Under the pieces are notes generated by a model, which had not been told where the DNA came from, searched no databases, and worked only from the letters and a program-made list of their open reading frames with translations. The position numbers and the translations under genes were made by a program. A stretch of 64,000 bases of DNA from Galbula dea. Taxonomy: Eukaryota > Chordata > Aves > Piciformes > Galbulidae. This document shows, in pieces, positions 1 through 12,500 of the stretch (position 1 is the stretch's first letter; each line of letters starts with the position of its first letter). Location: assembly GCA_013399015.1 (NCBI GenBank), contig VWZX01005690.1:1860001-1924000 (forward strand), in the 5' to 3' direction.

Positions 1-335
1 AGAAGTCTTGTTTGGAAACCAAATGCTTTAGGATGATGGACAAAAGGAACAAAATAATGGTCAAAATGAAGAAAAACTTCTGGCTTTTCCTGGTGTACTA
101 GCCTAATGTTATGACATTGCTAGTTACCACAAGCAAACAGTCTTTCTGTTTTCTCTTTTTGAGTTTTCACTACCTTAAGAAGATAACAAATATTCAAAAC
201 AGTGAAGAGATCATTTTTAGGCAACAAGTTAGGCTAAACTAGCAGACTGGATTTAACTTCTAAAAGTGTTCTGGCTCAGCAGTGTATTTCCAATGAAACT
301 AGTTCACACCACTCCTAACACTGTCTCTATTGCAG

Positions 336-521
336 GCCAACAAGGAACGTCTTGAACAGCAACTGAGTAAAAAGGTAGAAATCCTGCAGCAGTTACACAA
401 GGAAGCTTTAGAACTGGAAAAAGAAATAGAGAAACAGAAAATAAAAATAGAGGAAAGTCAGAAAGAGCTTGAAGATGTGGAGAAGTCTCTTGCTTCTATA
501 AATCCTAAAGATGCAGCACAT
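336..521 (+). CDS. CNTRL: CNTRL exon 1 of window
   Basis: 186 nt, phase 0 at both ends, codons 1-62 of the visible part. Acceptor tattgcag and donor GTAAGT. It starts ANKERLEQQL and ends NPKDAAH; a heptad-rich coil. Positions 1-335 before it are the end of an intron. Confidence 0.9.
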
Positions 522-3500
522 GTAAGTAAATTGAAATCTTAAGTTTTTGTGTACTGCATGCATTCCTGTACTGTGGAAGGTAGTAAAGGCTACTTTATCA
601 GATTACCATTCGGTTGTGCCTATTTTATGAATCAATTTCCTTAGCTGTTGTGGGAAAGCATACAGCCCTTCACAATTTAGCAGAACAATAAAAAAAACCC
701 AACCCAAACCAACCAATTCAGTAAAACACTTCAGCAACTCATTTTCAAGGCAGTTCCTACACAGCACATTAGTAACAGAAACGTACTGGGCAGAGCCCTG
801 GGGATAATTTCCAGGTAAGAAGTGTTAATGCATCTTTTTGCAGAATCTGGCCTTAAAGATGTTTTTCAAGGTCCATGTAAGCTACAGGATTATTGCTGAA
901 GTGCTGCTTTGTTAGAGAGCTCTTGTGTTGGTAAGAGGTGGGCCTAGAAAACTGGCAGGAGTGGCAGATGTGGCAGACCTGGCTGAAGTGGTGACATCCC
1001 GTGAACTGCAGGCAGCTTGGCAGCTTTGGCTTTACACAGTAGTCCACCATCCTAAAACTAGAATCAGTTTTTAGTAAAAAGTTCTAATTCTGAAAAGATT
1101 TATACTGCCTTTTTTGACTAAAGCTGTCACATACAGACCTCTCGTTGCTGAATAGAGCAATTTTTTTTTTCTTTCATTTTTTAAAGAATTAATTTTTCTT
1201 TAAAAGATTCTTTCGATTTTTTTTTTTTCCCCTCTGCTGTTCAGTAACAGGAGGGCTGTGTGCTTTCCGGGCAGGCTCCCAAAGCTCATGGCCAGCCCCT
1301 GGCAGGGGCCGAGCCCTGCCCTTCCCTCGCTTCAAATCACAACACAGGAAGCGCCGGCGGGGGCTAACCGCCCGCGGAACGGGAGCGGGCCTGGGAAGGG
1401 AACCGCGAGAGGGACTGGCCGCGGGCAGCGGCGGCTTGGCTCCTCTGCCGGAGCAGAGGCCGTCGGAAGTTAGTTATGGGACGCTGCTTAATGCTTTCTG
1501 TGCTGAAGATACTGGTGCTTTAGTCAAATGAACTCTAGCTCAGGGGTGGGGCGTTCTGCAAAAGCTATCGGAGGAGGAAAAGACAAAGGCGAAGCTGTAA
1601 GTGTTGGGTTTAAACAGAGCTCTTGTGGCATTCAGCAGCTGCAGCTACATGACTCAGCAGCAGTGCTGCTTGGGGTTTGCTGGTTGAAATCTCACTTTTG
1701 GAATCCGAACGGTAGTTTGTCTTTAAGGTGGTGACAAGTTGAACTGTACCAATCCGTATAAGTAACTTCCGGTCTGATACAGATGAAATACAGAAAGTTC
1801 TGTTTTTACCCATTGCTTCTGTTATAGAAACAACTTTAGAAATGTTTTTTCCTGACAACTTCTATTTAAAATTTCTACTGCTAGCTTGGTTTATTTTTTG
1901 AGTAGTAAGAAAAAGATACTGTTTATTGTGACAATATAATTCTGTGTTTTTCCACTTTTTCTGACATTTGAATTGTTTGTGATTCATTTCATACCAGTGA
2001 CAACCAACATGAGATTGTGTTGATAACCAAGTCTTACATAGAGCTGGAACAACCAACTAAGTTCATACTAAATGCATAAAGTCCTCACCAAAGGCTGTGT
2101 GAGCTCTGGGTACAGTGTATTTAAAAATCTGCTTTGAGTATATCTTTACTGTAAAGTTGGCCTGACTTGTTGGTTATACAGAGTATTCTCCTTCGGGTGG
2201 TGACGTGACATGTTCTAAAGCATCATCTGCTGTGAAGGCAATGCAGGCTGACAGGATTAAAGCTTCTGGACAAAATCATGTTTGTTCTTGACTGAAAGAG
2301 GAAATAATGCTATAAGAAAAAGTAAAATTGGGAAGAAAGATAGTAACTCTCTGTAATAATTTATAAATGCAGGCCTTACTCATCGCGCCTGGGCAAGGGG
2401 GAAACTACTAAGTGTTGTTGGTCACACACAAAGAGTGCTTGTCTATCTGGGATTTTTTTGTGGGGCAGTAATGAGGTAAAATAACAAAGTAAACCCCTAA
2501 CTCAAGCACCACCAGGCTAGCTGCACTTGTGACTTTTCCTGCCGATAGTAAGATGCTGGAGAATGGAGCTAAAATATTGATTTATTTCTGTATTGATGTC
2601 CCACTTTACCTTACCAACTTGTTAATTTACAGGCTCACATGAAAGCTCAAAAACTGAGTAAAGAACAGCAGTTTACTATAATGAATGATCATTGCAAACA
2701 GCTTGAGAATCGCCTGGACGAAATGCTCTCGAGGATTGCTAAGGAAACCGAGGAAATCAAGGACTTGGAGCAGCAGCTCACAGATGGTAAATTTTTCTTT
2801 GTGTCTTACAGTATTGTATTTAGGATAACATGACAATTGAATTGGGGATTCACTTCTGTTCATCTTTGCTTAAATGAAATACAGGATGTACAGGAAAATG
2901 TTCAAAAACTATTCCGAACTGATCTAAAAGGAGACTTTGGGTATTTCTTACTTTTTTTTATTATTTTCACCTCCCTTATACATGGTTGGGGAAGGTAGCT
3001 TATGGTTGGGGTTTTTTTTCCTAAGGAAGGAGGGGAAATTTGGACACAATTCTGAGTAATGTGCTCTAGGGGAGGATGCTAGAGCAGAGAGGTTGGACTA
3101 GATGACCTCTGGTGGTCCTTTCCAACCTTAACCATTCTGTGATTCTCTGAAGTATTTGAAACAGACTTGCTAAATTGATGTAGACTTTTACCATACACCT
3201 AGTCGATGTGAAAGTAAATATCCCAGAACAGAATATGAATATAAATACTGAAACAAACCTGATTTAATTGTAAAGGTGGCAAAATGTTATCTTGGATGGG
3301 GTGCAAGAACACAAAAAGAAGTGCAGTTTCTTTTTATCTCTTTCAGTGGTCATGTTAATATGGTAAATGGGAATTCCTAGCCTTTAAAACACAGCACAGG
3401 CATTTTCTGGTTCAGTTCTAGTTACTTGTTATAAACTACATATTCCAGTAGGTGAACACATTAAAGAAGACTAAGAAAGTCAGTTTTGTTTCCTTTGTAA

Positions 3501-6500
3501 ATAGGTGTGATTTCTTAACTGTCTCAAATTTGTTCTGCGTTTCTGCAGGTCAGATAGCAACAAATGAAGCACTGAAAAGAGATTTAGAAAGTATTATCAC
3601 TGGACTACAGGAATACCTGGAAAGTATTAAGTGTCAGGCAAAACGGGCCAATGATGAATGTAGAGAGCTGCAGAAGGATAAAGAGTCTTTGCTACAAAGA
3701 TTGGCAAATCTGGAGGAGGAAAGAAACAGCTTGGAAAGAGTTGCCATGGATGTAGAAAATATGCGAAAAGTAAGGCTTAATACTATGTTTCTTCCCAACT
3801 TCTGTGACCTAAGAATAAACTTTAAAAGTGCAAATGACTGAATTGAGAATAACAAATGCAGTTTCTTGCATAAAAATATCTTTTTCTTACAGTAACTTCA
3901 GTTAGATGTTCCCACACACATTAAGAACAGAATTTGGCTTTTAAAATCAGTTGCAGAAGACATATAGTAAATCTGTCTCAGAAATGTAGGCTTCACCTTT
4001 CAGACATTACTAACAATGGATTTACAATTAGTATCATGGTAAACTGCATTAGTGAAAACTGTCTGGACACTAGCTGAGGACATGCGTGTTACTAGCTTGC
4101 ATCTATCCTATCAGCCAATTACTGGGAGAGCTGATAAATTCTGATAAAATTTCTGTAAGCTTTAATACCAGGGACAAATGTGTGTTGCTTTTTTGGGTGT
4201 AGGTTTTTGCAGGCTGTCACAGCAGCATTGTTGACCTGACCTTCTACACTACCTATGGAGTAGTGCCATCTAGCTTTAAGTTATGTTTAGAGGTTAGGGT
4301 TAGTTTAGTGTGCATTGATGATGAGTTCCAGAATAACAGAGGAAGAGGAAGAAATCCTGGCTCTCCTGTGTGCATATTTCTAAACTGAATGCAAAATTCC
4401 AGGAAATGGCAATGCTAGAAGGTGCACTCCAAGAGCAGCGAGAAATAAATGAATCGCTTAGAGATGCACAGGGGAACATCAGTGCCTATGAGGCTGAACT
4501 GGAAGCCCAGCTAAGAGACAGAGACATTGAAGCCCATCAGCATAAAGAAGAATTGGAAAGACTGAAACAACTTAGCCAGGTAAGAACAGAGCTGCCAAGG
4601 GGATAATCTGCCCCACCGTGAGCAGTGGTCATGCTTTTCCTCATAATTGTTGGTGTAGTTGTGCCCCCAAATGGAAGTGGTATCAGTTTGCTAGGATTTG
4701 TAATTCTGCATTGAAGCAAGATCATGTATAGATCATGTGGGGACCCTATAGAGAATATTCACTCCATTTAAAGATAAAAGAATAGCCTGCATCTTCTGGG
4801 GAAGAGGTAACTGTGCACACATAAATGATACTAAAGCAGTCCTGTGAAAAGTAGCAGGTGAAAGACAAAAGTTTGCCTTTGCTCTTTGTAGTAGAAATTG
4901 AGTTTTATAGAAATTACAGTGCAGGTCCTGCTGATGCTTAGGAAATACAGCTGTGTATATGTATCTACATTGTTGGGTTGATTTGGGATGGTTGGGGTTG
5001 TTCTGTTGGGTTTTTATAGCAGGTTGTCATATTTACTGTTTTAAGAAATACAGCTGTTGTGTGTTTGGGTGACAGGTTGGGGCTGGGAGTGGGGATATTA
5101 ATCTGAAGGGTTTCTGTGTTTATAGATGGAACTGTCAGCCCTGCAAGCTGAACTTGAAAAAGAAAGGCAAGCACTAGAGAATGCTCTGACAAGAGCACAA
5201 TTAGCAGAAGAGAAGGAACAACAAAATTCTAAGCTCCTTTCTCAGTTCAAGCAATTGCAGGTGAAGTATTTGTTGCCTTTAACAAGTTACCTGATATGCA
5301 GTATATTCCTTCCTCCCCCAAGGGGAAGGTGGTAAGAATTTTAAAGGTTTCTGTAGGAATCTTGTTTTGAAGTTCTGTAGTATTTGTGACTTCTCCTGAT
5401 TTTAATTTTCTTGTCCAGAGACCCTACCACATAGTCTTTTTTCTGTCTATTGTAGGTGTTTAGATTACCTTTGAAATAATTTCGGAGCTGCTCAGAGATA
5501 TTGCAGATACACTGCACATAAATTGTTATGTGTATCTTAACTTCCCCCAAGCTTCATCCTGTACATGTCAGCAAGAAGTATGTTTGAATGCAGAAGGAAA
5601 AACTTGATCCTATACCTAAACCACAATTTATTGCTTCTGTTTAAAGCTGTGATCCTGAGGAATCTTGATAGTGGTTAAGACCACAGTGGAAAAAAAGTTT
5701 AGTCTCTTAAAAAACAGGAAAAGACCTAACAAAACAGTACCCTTCCCCAGCCCCTAAAAACCCAACAGAATTAGGGTATTAAAAATTCTAGCTTTTTTTT
5801 GTTTGTGCGTGTTTGCTTATGGTTGGGGGGGTGTTTGTCATCTCTTTGTTTTGGGGTTTTTTTAGGGAGACAATAATCTCCTGAAACAGCAGCTTAAAGA
5901 TCTTCAGAATCAGCTTGAACACTTAATTCATCCTGAGGAAGTCTTGACTCGTATTAATGAACTCAGACAAAAGCTTCAGGCAGGAGTTGGAGAGATTCAG
6001 TGAGTAAAATAAAAGTACTGTTAGATGTGTGCACCTGAGAGCAGTAAAGGACGTGAGAGCAACAAGATACATGTGCTGCATCCTCCTGAGTGCAACTTGG
6101 GGTAGTTCCAACATGAAGTGTGGTTGTGAAGAGGAACCTCACCTGAGCTCAGTAATGATACTACTGAGGGAAGTAGGCAGTCCTCTTGGGTTTCACAGCA
6201 AGTGATGGGGCAAACTTTTCCCTGCCCTTTGTCCCCAGCAAGAAAGAATGGTAATAAACAAAGACAGAATGGACTACATAGAGCTGGGTTGGAAGTCTGT
6301 CTGTGCAATGCAACATGTTCAGTGTTCCTGCTGAGTTGATTTACATTGGTTGTCTTAAACTTGCCCTAATGTATTAGACTTCATTATTTCAGTATCTGTA
6401 TCACAATTTAAAATAACTATTTTTTTGTCTTTCAGGTGTCAGAATTCAGCTGATGTTTTAGAGAAAAGCCTTGCAAATCTACAGAAAGAATTTAATGACA

Positions 6501-9500
6501 TCCTTGCTGATGCTCAGAGGGAAAAAAAGAAAGCATTGGCTAGACAGGCACAGTTGCAGGAAGAAGTGATATCCCAGCAAGAAAAACTGGAAGAAGTGCA
6601 GGAGAAATATACACAGGTATGTATCAAAACAAAAAAAGCAAGAGTAAGACAACTCCATCTTAGTCTAAAAGATGTAACTTGCAGCTGAAGGTTCAAGGAT
6701 TACTGTGGATGTAGCTTTGCTACCCTCCATCTTTCAGAAGAATGTAATTTTATTGAAGGTAGACAAATTGCATATCTTCGCTTGTCAGAAAGACATTGAC
6801 AACTTGCATCAGAGCAGGGAGCTGCAACTTAATTAGAACAGGACACTAACCACTAGTAGAGTTTTGATTTTCTTGTTGTGCACAAATGTATGTCATGTAG
6901 TAATTTTCATTATAAAGAAACAGTACAAGCAGGCCAAGGCTTCTGAGGAGGGAAGGCAGAGAACAGACCACTTCCACACTGTGTACACAGTGAAATTCTG
7001 GTTAAAGTAGTTCAGTGCAGCAGCCATTCTTGCTTTCCTTTGGTGTCAAATTGGATATCTGACAGGACACATGCTCCTTTGCAACCTTTTGTTGGATTTC
7101 ATTATAGAAAGCTTGCAAAAAATGTTGTTTGAAGGAGAAAGATTTCGTGTACATTAGATCTTCCACAAGCAATGTTTAATTTTAGCTGTATGACAAGGAG
7201 AGACACATTTTTTTGGTGTCTGACTTTATTATTATTCCTTGTGATTTTTGCCTGGTTATTTTGTGAATTAAAATTTAGACTCAATGATGTCTCTCAGAGG
7301 CAAAAAAGAGTTTAATTATAGGTAGGAAAATATAGCCAGTAACCAGCTCAAAAGATCACTCTACATTCCACTACCAAAATAACTTGGCACTTTTAAAATG
7401 TAGTAGTTACAGTGGCAGAGTAGTTCTTTTTATCAAAGTATGGTAACTGCACTTCCCAAAAAATCATTACAATAGTGAGTTTGAGTTGGAAAAAAAATAT
7501 ATACACATGCATGTGTTTTCTGGCTACTCATTTTAACTTATTTCACTTCCAGGTTAAAGCTGAAAACAGGCAGAATAAGAACAAAGTCCATCAGTTAGAG
7601 AATAAAATTCAATCTTTATGTGAAAAAATAAAGAACATGGAAGAAATTCAGGGCCTTGCTAATCAACAGCTCCAAGAGGCACATGAAGAGAAAGAGACTG
7701 TTCTTGCTCAGCTAGATGATTTAGTGAAAAAGGTAGGAATGAGTTAAGGACAATCCATGCACTGTGCGTGCTCGTGAAAAGAAGATTCAACAACTTCTGA
7801 ATTATTTTGCTTTCTAAGGTAGATGAAATACAAGAAGGAACACAGAGGTTAACTATAACATCTTTCTTTTCCTTAAATTTTATTGGTTATTTGGTTATTT
7901 TTCCCCTGTTACTTCAATGCATACAATGCAAAAGGGGGTATGGATGGGGAAGTGTCATACCAACAGAAAGGCTCTCTTCCATGCTGCTTTTTACTTAGAA
8001 CTTAGAAAACCTATTGTTCTTCTGGTTTCAGAAAGAAATAGAAGATGCCAGGACACAATTGCAGTTTGCCAGTTTAAATAAAGAAGTGAAGGAATTAAAG
8101 AGAACAGTCATCACTTCAGATAAACTGGCAACCACAGAGCTCTTGATTGCCAAAAATGAGCTAAAGGGTCTACATGGGACTGTTCTCAGAATTAATCGGG
8201 AGCGAGCTGAGGTAAAGCAACACTGATCATTAATTTCTTGTGTGCAAGTAGTGCTTTCTAGTGCCACCAGAATGGGAGCAGTCCTGGTGTTGTCTTTTGT
8301 ATTCACCTTCAGAGCTTTGTTCTGAACTGTCCTGCTGCATGGGAGCTCTTGCTAAAAAGTTAAAAGAGAAACATTATTTTATATAAACTTTGCCAGTTTC
8401 TGGAGTTCCAGAACAGACAAGCACTGATGCTGTTTATTAGTCAGCTTTCCATAAAGCTGCATGAGACATCGAATCATAGAATGGCTCAGGTTGGGAGGGA
8501 CCTTAAAGATCATCTAGTTAGAATCATNNNNNNNNNNNNNNNNNNNNNNNNNNNNNNNNNNNNNNNNNNNNNNNNNNNNNNNNNNNNNNNNNNNNNNNNN
8601 NNNNNNNNNNNNNNNNNNNNNNNNNNNNNNNNNNNNNNNNNNNNNNNNNNNNNNNNNNNNNNNNNNNNNNNNNNNNNNNNNNNNNNNNNNNNNNNNNNNN
8701 NNNNNNNATGAGGGCAGAATAGAGAGGCAGAATCACCTCCTTAGACCTGCTGGTCATGCCTCTCCTGATGCATCCCAGGACACGGTTAGCCTTCTGAGCT
8801 GCAAGTGCACATTGCCGGCTCATGTCCAGCTTTTCGTCTATCATGACCCCCAAGTCCTTCTCTGCACAGCTGCTCTTCACGAGTTCTTCTCCCAGCCTAT
8901 ACTCATATCTTGGGTTGCTCCTACCCAGATGCAGGACCTTACACTTGGACTTGTTGAATTTCATTTGATTCTCACAGGCCCATTTTTCAAGCCTGTCCAG
9001 GTCCCTCTGAATGGCATCTCGCCCCTGTGGCATGTCAACCACACCACTCAGCTTGCTGTTGTCTGCAAACTTGCTGAGGGTGCACTCAGTACCTCTGTCC
9101 AGGTCATTAATAAAGACATCTGCAAGCTTGTGAAGTATTCTTGCAAACTAAAGCTTCCATTTCAGGAGGCTGAGGAAGCCAAAGACATCTGTGCCACGGC
9201 AGCTAATGCAGCCCAGGATCTTGCCAGAGCAGAAGCAGAAATAGAATTGTTACAACAACTCCTCAAAGAGAAGGAAGAACAAGTAGGTTGCAGTCATGTT
9301 TGCTCCATAGTATATGAGCAGTATAAAATACTTAGACATGTAATTGTTCAGAGAGTTTCTGGAAATGCCATATTGAGAGGTGTCTACCCCACTCTGTTTT
9401 TCCTCATGTTTTCCCAAGTCACAATGTTCTTCCCCTTACGTCTGCCAAAGAACAACATGAAAACCTTACTGCCTAGAGTGGCTGACTTTTGAAGGAAAAC

Positions 9501-12500
9501 TCACCTGCTCACTGAAGTGCCTTTGTGTGGCTGTATCTGTAAAGCATGTCAGTCACATGAGGGGATGGGAAGAACAGTTTTGCTGTATCACAGTGATACA
9601 TGTGTTTTGCTGAATCAGCATTTTTGTGAGGACTTGAAAAAGTTTTTAATGCAATCTTTTAATGCAATTTAAACTGAAGTGCTTTCCTTTGATTTAAACT
9701 TACATTTTGAATAGTTTGAGCATGAAATGGAGAAAGCTGGCGAGAAGACTGTTGCATCAAGCTCTCAGAAGTTAGTAATTGAGAAATTACATGAAGCTGT
9801 GGAGCAACAACAAGCAGAACTGAACCGTTTGAAGTGGCTGTTGGATAACATCAGGGCAGGTAAGCTCTTTTCTCTTCATTTCCTCTGGATAAGAGTGGAT
9901 GCAGAAGACTTCAGTTTCATTTCCATATTTCTCACTGTTTGATCTGAGAAGCTGCCCAGATTCTAGGAGAATAAACTTTTGGGGATACCTTCCTGTACAG
10001 TTCCTCTATAGGATTGTACAGGAATTCAGTCTTTTTAAATCACTGTACTTCAGTGGATTCTCTGTGTCTGCATATATGAATTGAACAGCCAGAGTGCAAT
10101 TCTGTGAAGTGTATGGATGAGTCTTTGCTGCTTCAGATGTGAAGACTGGAGGAAATGGGTGATTAAGGACCAGATGTGGCACCTCCAGAGTTCTAGCTTT
10201 GCCTGCTGACCTGCCATGTGACCTTTGGAAATTGAGTTATGTTTTTCCTCAGTTTGAAAATCAGAATGCCAACATGTTAGTTCTCATTAGTTTGTATTTA
10301 CAACATTTTTACAACCATTTAGAAAACACTGATTGTGCTATACATTCAGTTGATGCTGCTCTAGGACATTGTCAGAGATGAATATAAGGAAAAATGAGGA
10401 TCAGTTACCTGTCTATGAAGTTTTATTTCTACAGTCTTGAAGTGACAGATTTGCAAGGGCCAGTGTGTATCTACATCACTATAGAATCACATCCAGTTTG
10501 TTTCCCCTGGCAATTCAGTGGTTTAATAATGTTTCAGATTAACAAGGTAACAGTGAGGAGAAAGCTGAATGCAGTATTTATGACAATTCTTGCCTTATGT
10601 ATATAAAACTGATTAATTTACAGGTAACAAAGATGAAATCAGCAACTTACAAGATGAAATTGCAGCACTCAGAAACGTGCTTTCATACCAAAATGATTAC
10701 ATCACCAGTGTAGTGGATCCATTGAAAAGCAGAGGATACTGGTATTACATGCCATCATCACAGGTCAGAAATAAAAACCCTATTATGTAGAAAGCTATTT
10801 GCTGTGAGAAAGTCCATTGTACACTTGCTAGGTCTGGGAGAAACTTAAGAAAAAATATTGGCTGGCATATAAGAGAAATACTGGAACAACATTTACATAA
10901 ATGTTCCCTGATAAAGCCTATTACTGTGTAGTACTCCAGTGTACATCAGATTTGGAGATATCTATTCAGTACTGTAAATTCATTTAGGTAAAGGTTGAAA
11001 GGGGACATTACAGACAAACATTTCTTGCAAAAGAGCAACGTTTTCCTGAATTTAAGAGACATAATTGTTAAAATGTATTTATTTTTAAACATCATCATGC
11101 TTGGAAGTGGGAGAAAGCAGAGTATGTACAGCCTGTTCTTGAAAAATCAGTGCTTTAGACTGTCTATAACAGTCAATTTATTTTACATAATATATTATTT
11201 CTAGATTAACACATACTGGGTGTTTTTCTTTAGGTTTCAACTCCTGCTTCCCACAGCACAAAAGACTCTGGCATTTGTTTACCATGTTCTGGCACATGCC
11301 CACATGGAGGAAGGTGTTATCAGGACAGACAGTGCAGGAAGGAAGGATTGCCCCATCAGGGAGGCTGTTGGGTATATTCACCACTCAGAAATACGTTGAA
11401 CAAACCAAATTCTGGTAAAGGTAAAGTCAGTCTCATGGTCTCAGGATATTTAGGAGATGGACTTGCTGAGAGCTCACATTGTGGTTCTTGATCTGCATGA
11501 GTGACTCTAAACGTTTATTACTGCTCAACTCATTATTCAGTTTGAGCAGTGTTTGTTACAGTTCTGTGCATTACATAGAATTTACTATGTGCATTTGAAG
11601 AGTATGCTTTACTGGAAAAGTGATTAAAGATAACTTCTTTTTCTTTTGAAGATAGAAGAGCAAAAGAAGATAGTGAAGGAAACGAAAAAACTCATGTTCC
11701 TGAGGAGCCTCCCTTTGTACCACCACCTGGTACAGTTCTTTACACAGCCCTTCCAGATGGTGCCCCTGTACCTCAGGGAACTGTGGTTTATGGCCCTCCT
11801 CCTGCAGCACCAAGTGGAGATTCAGTTGCTCCTGGATCTGTTATCTGTGGTCCACCTCCTGTGGGAGCTCAGGTTGTTTATGGCCCTCTCCCTCCTAACT
11901 TCACTGTCCCACTCATTCCTGTTGGAGTGCTTCACTGCAACGTGCCCGAACATCATGATCTGGTAAGAGATAGAGCTATAAGCTGCAGGTTTAGCAATGG
12001 CCAACTAACTGACAAGTGGATTAGGACATCTTTTAACATAATGCTTTCCCAAAGAAAACAAAAACAGGCAAAAAACTTCATATTCACAGATATTAAAATT
12101 AGTCCAGCTTTTAAAAAAATGAAAAAAGTATGTTGTGGATCTGAGAGACCTTGCTGATAGCAATGCTCTAACCTCAATGCTTGCAAACTGGTCTTTGCTA
12201 CCTGTAGCTGCACCTGTGTCTCAGGAGGGCTGGATTAGAAAGCAGGGCTTGACTTTGTTGTTGTGGTTGTGTTTCCTGTATGTAGGAGAGTAAGGTCTCG
12301 AGGCTAGAGGACACTGTGTGTTATTTAAAGTCTCGGAAATACAAAGAGAAAATGTCAGAGGCAGCTAAGCATAAATATAAGAAAGAGGTGGAAAAATTGC
12401 ACAAAACCATTGAAGAACTTGTCCATGAACGGCAAGAGCTGGAACGTGAAGGAGCAGAGCTACGGCAGGCAGCTCAGAAACAGAAGAAACGCAAGTAAGA

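Noticed and set aside
8812..9492. A 226-codon + strand open frame across the CR1 and CNTRL exon 10
   Set aside because: Its first part is CR1 read antisense and its last part is intron; only 9166-9282 has centriolin-like sequence and splice sites.
11646..12157. Overlapping + strand open frames near exon 14
   Set aside because: The frame beginning 11646 is out of phase with the conserved proline-rich frame, and the other continues past the donor at 11963 into intron.
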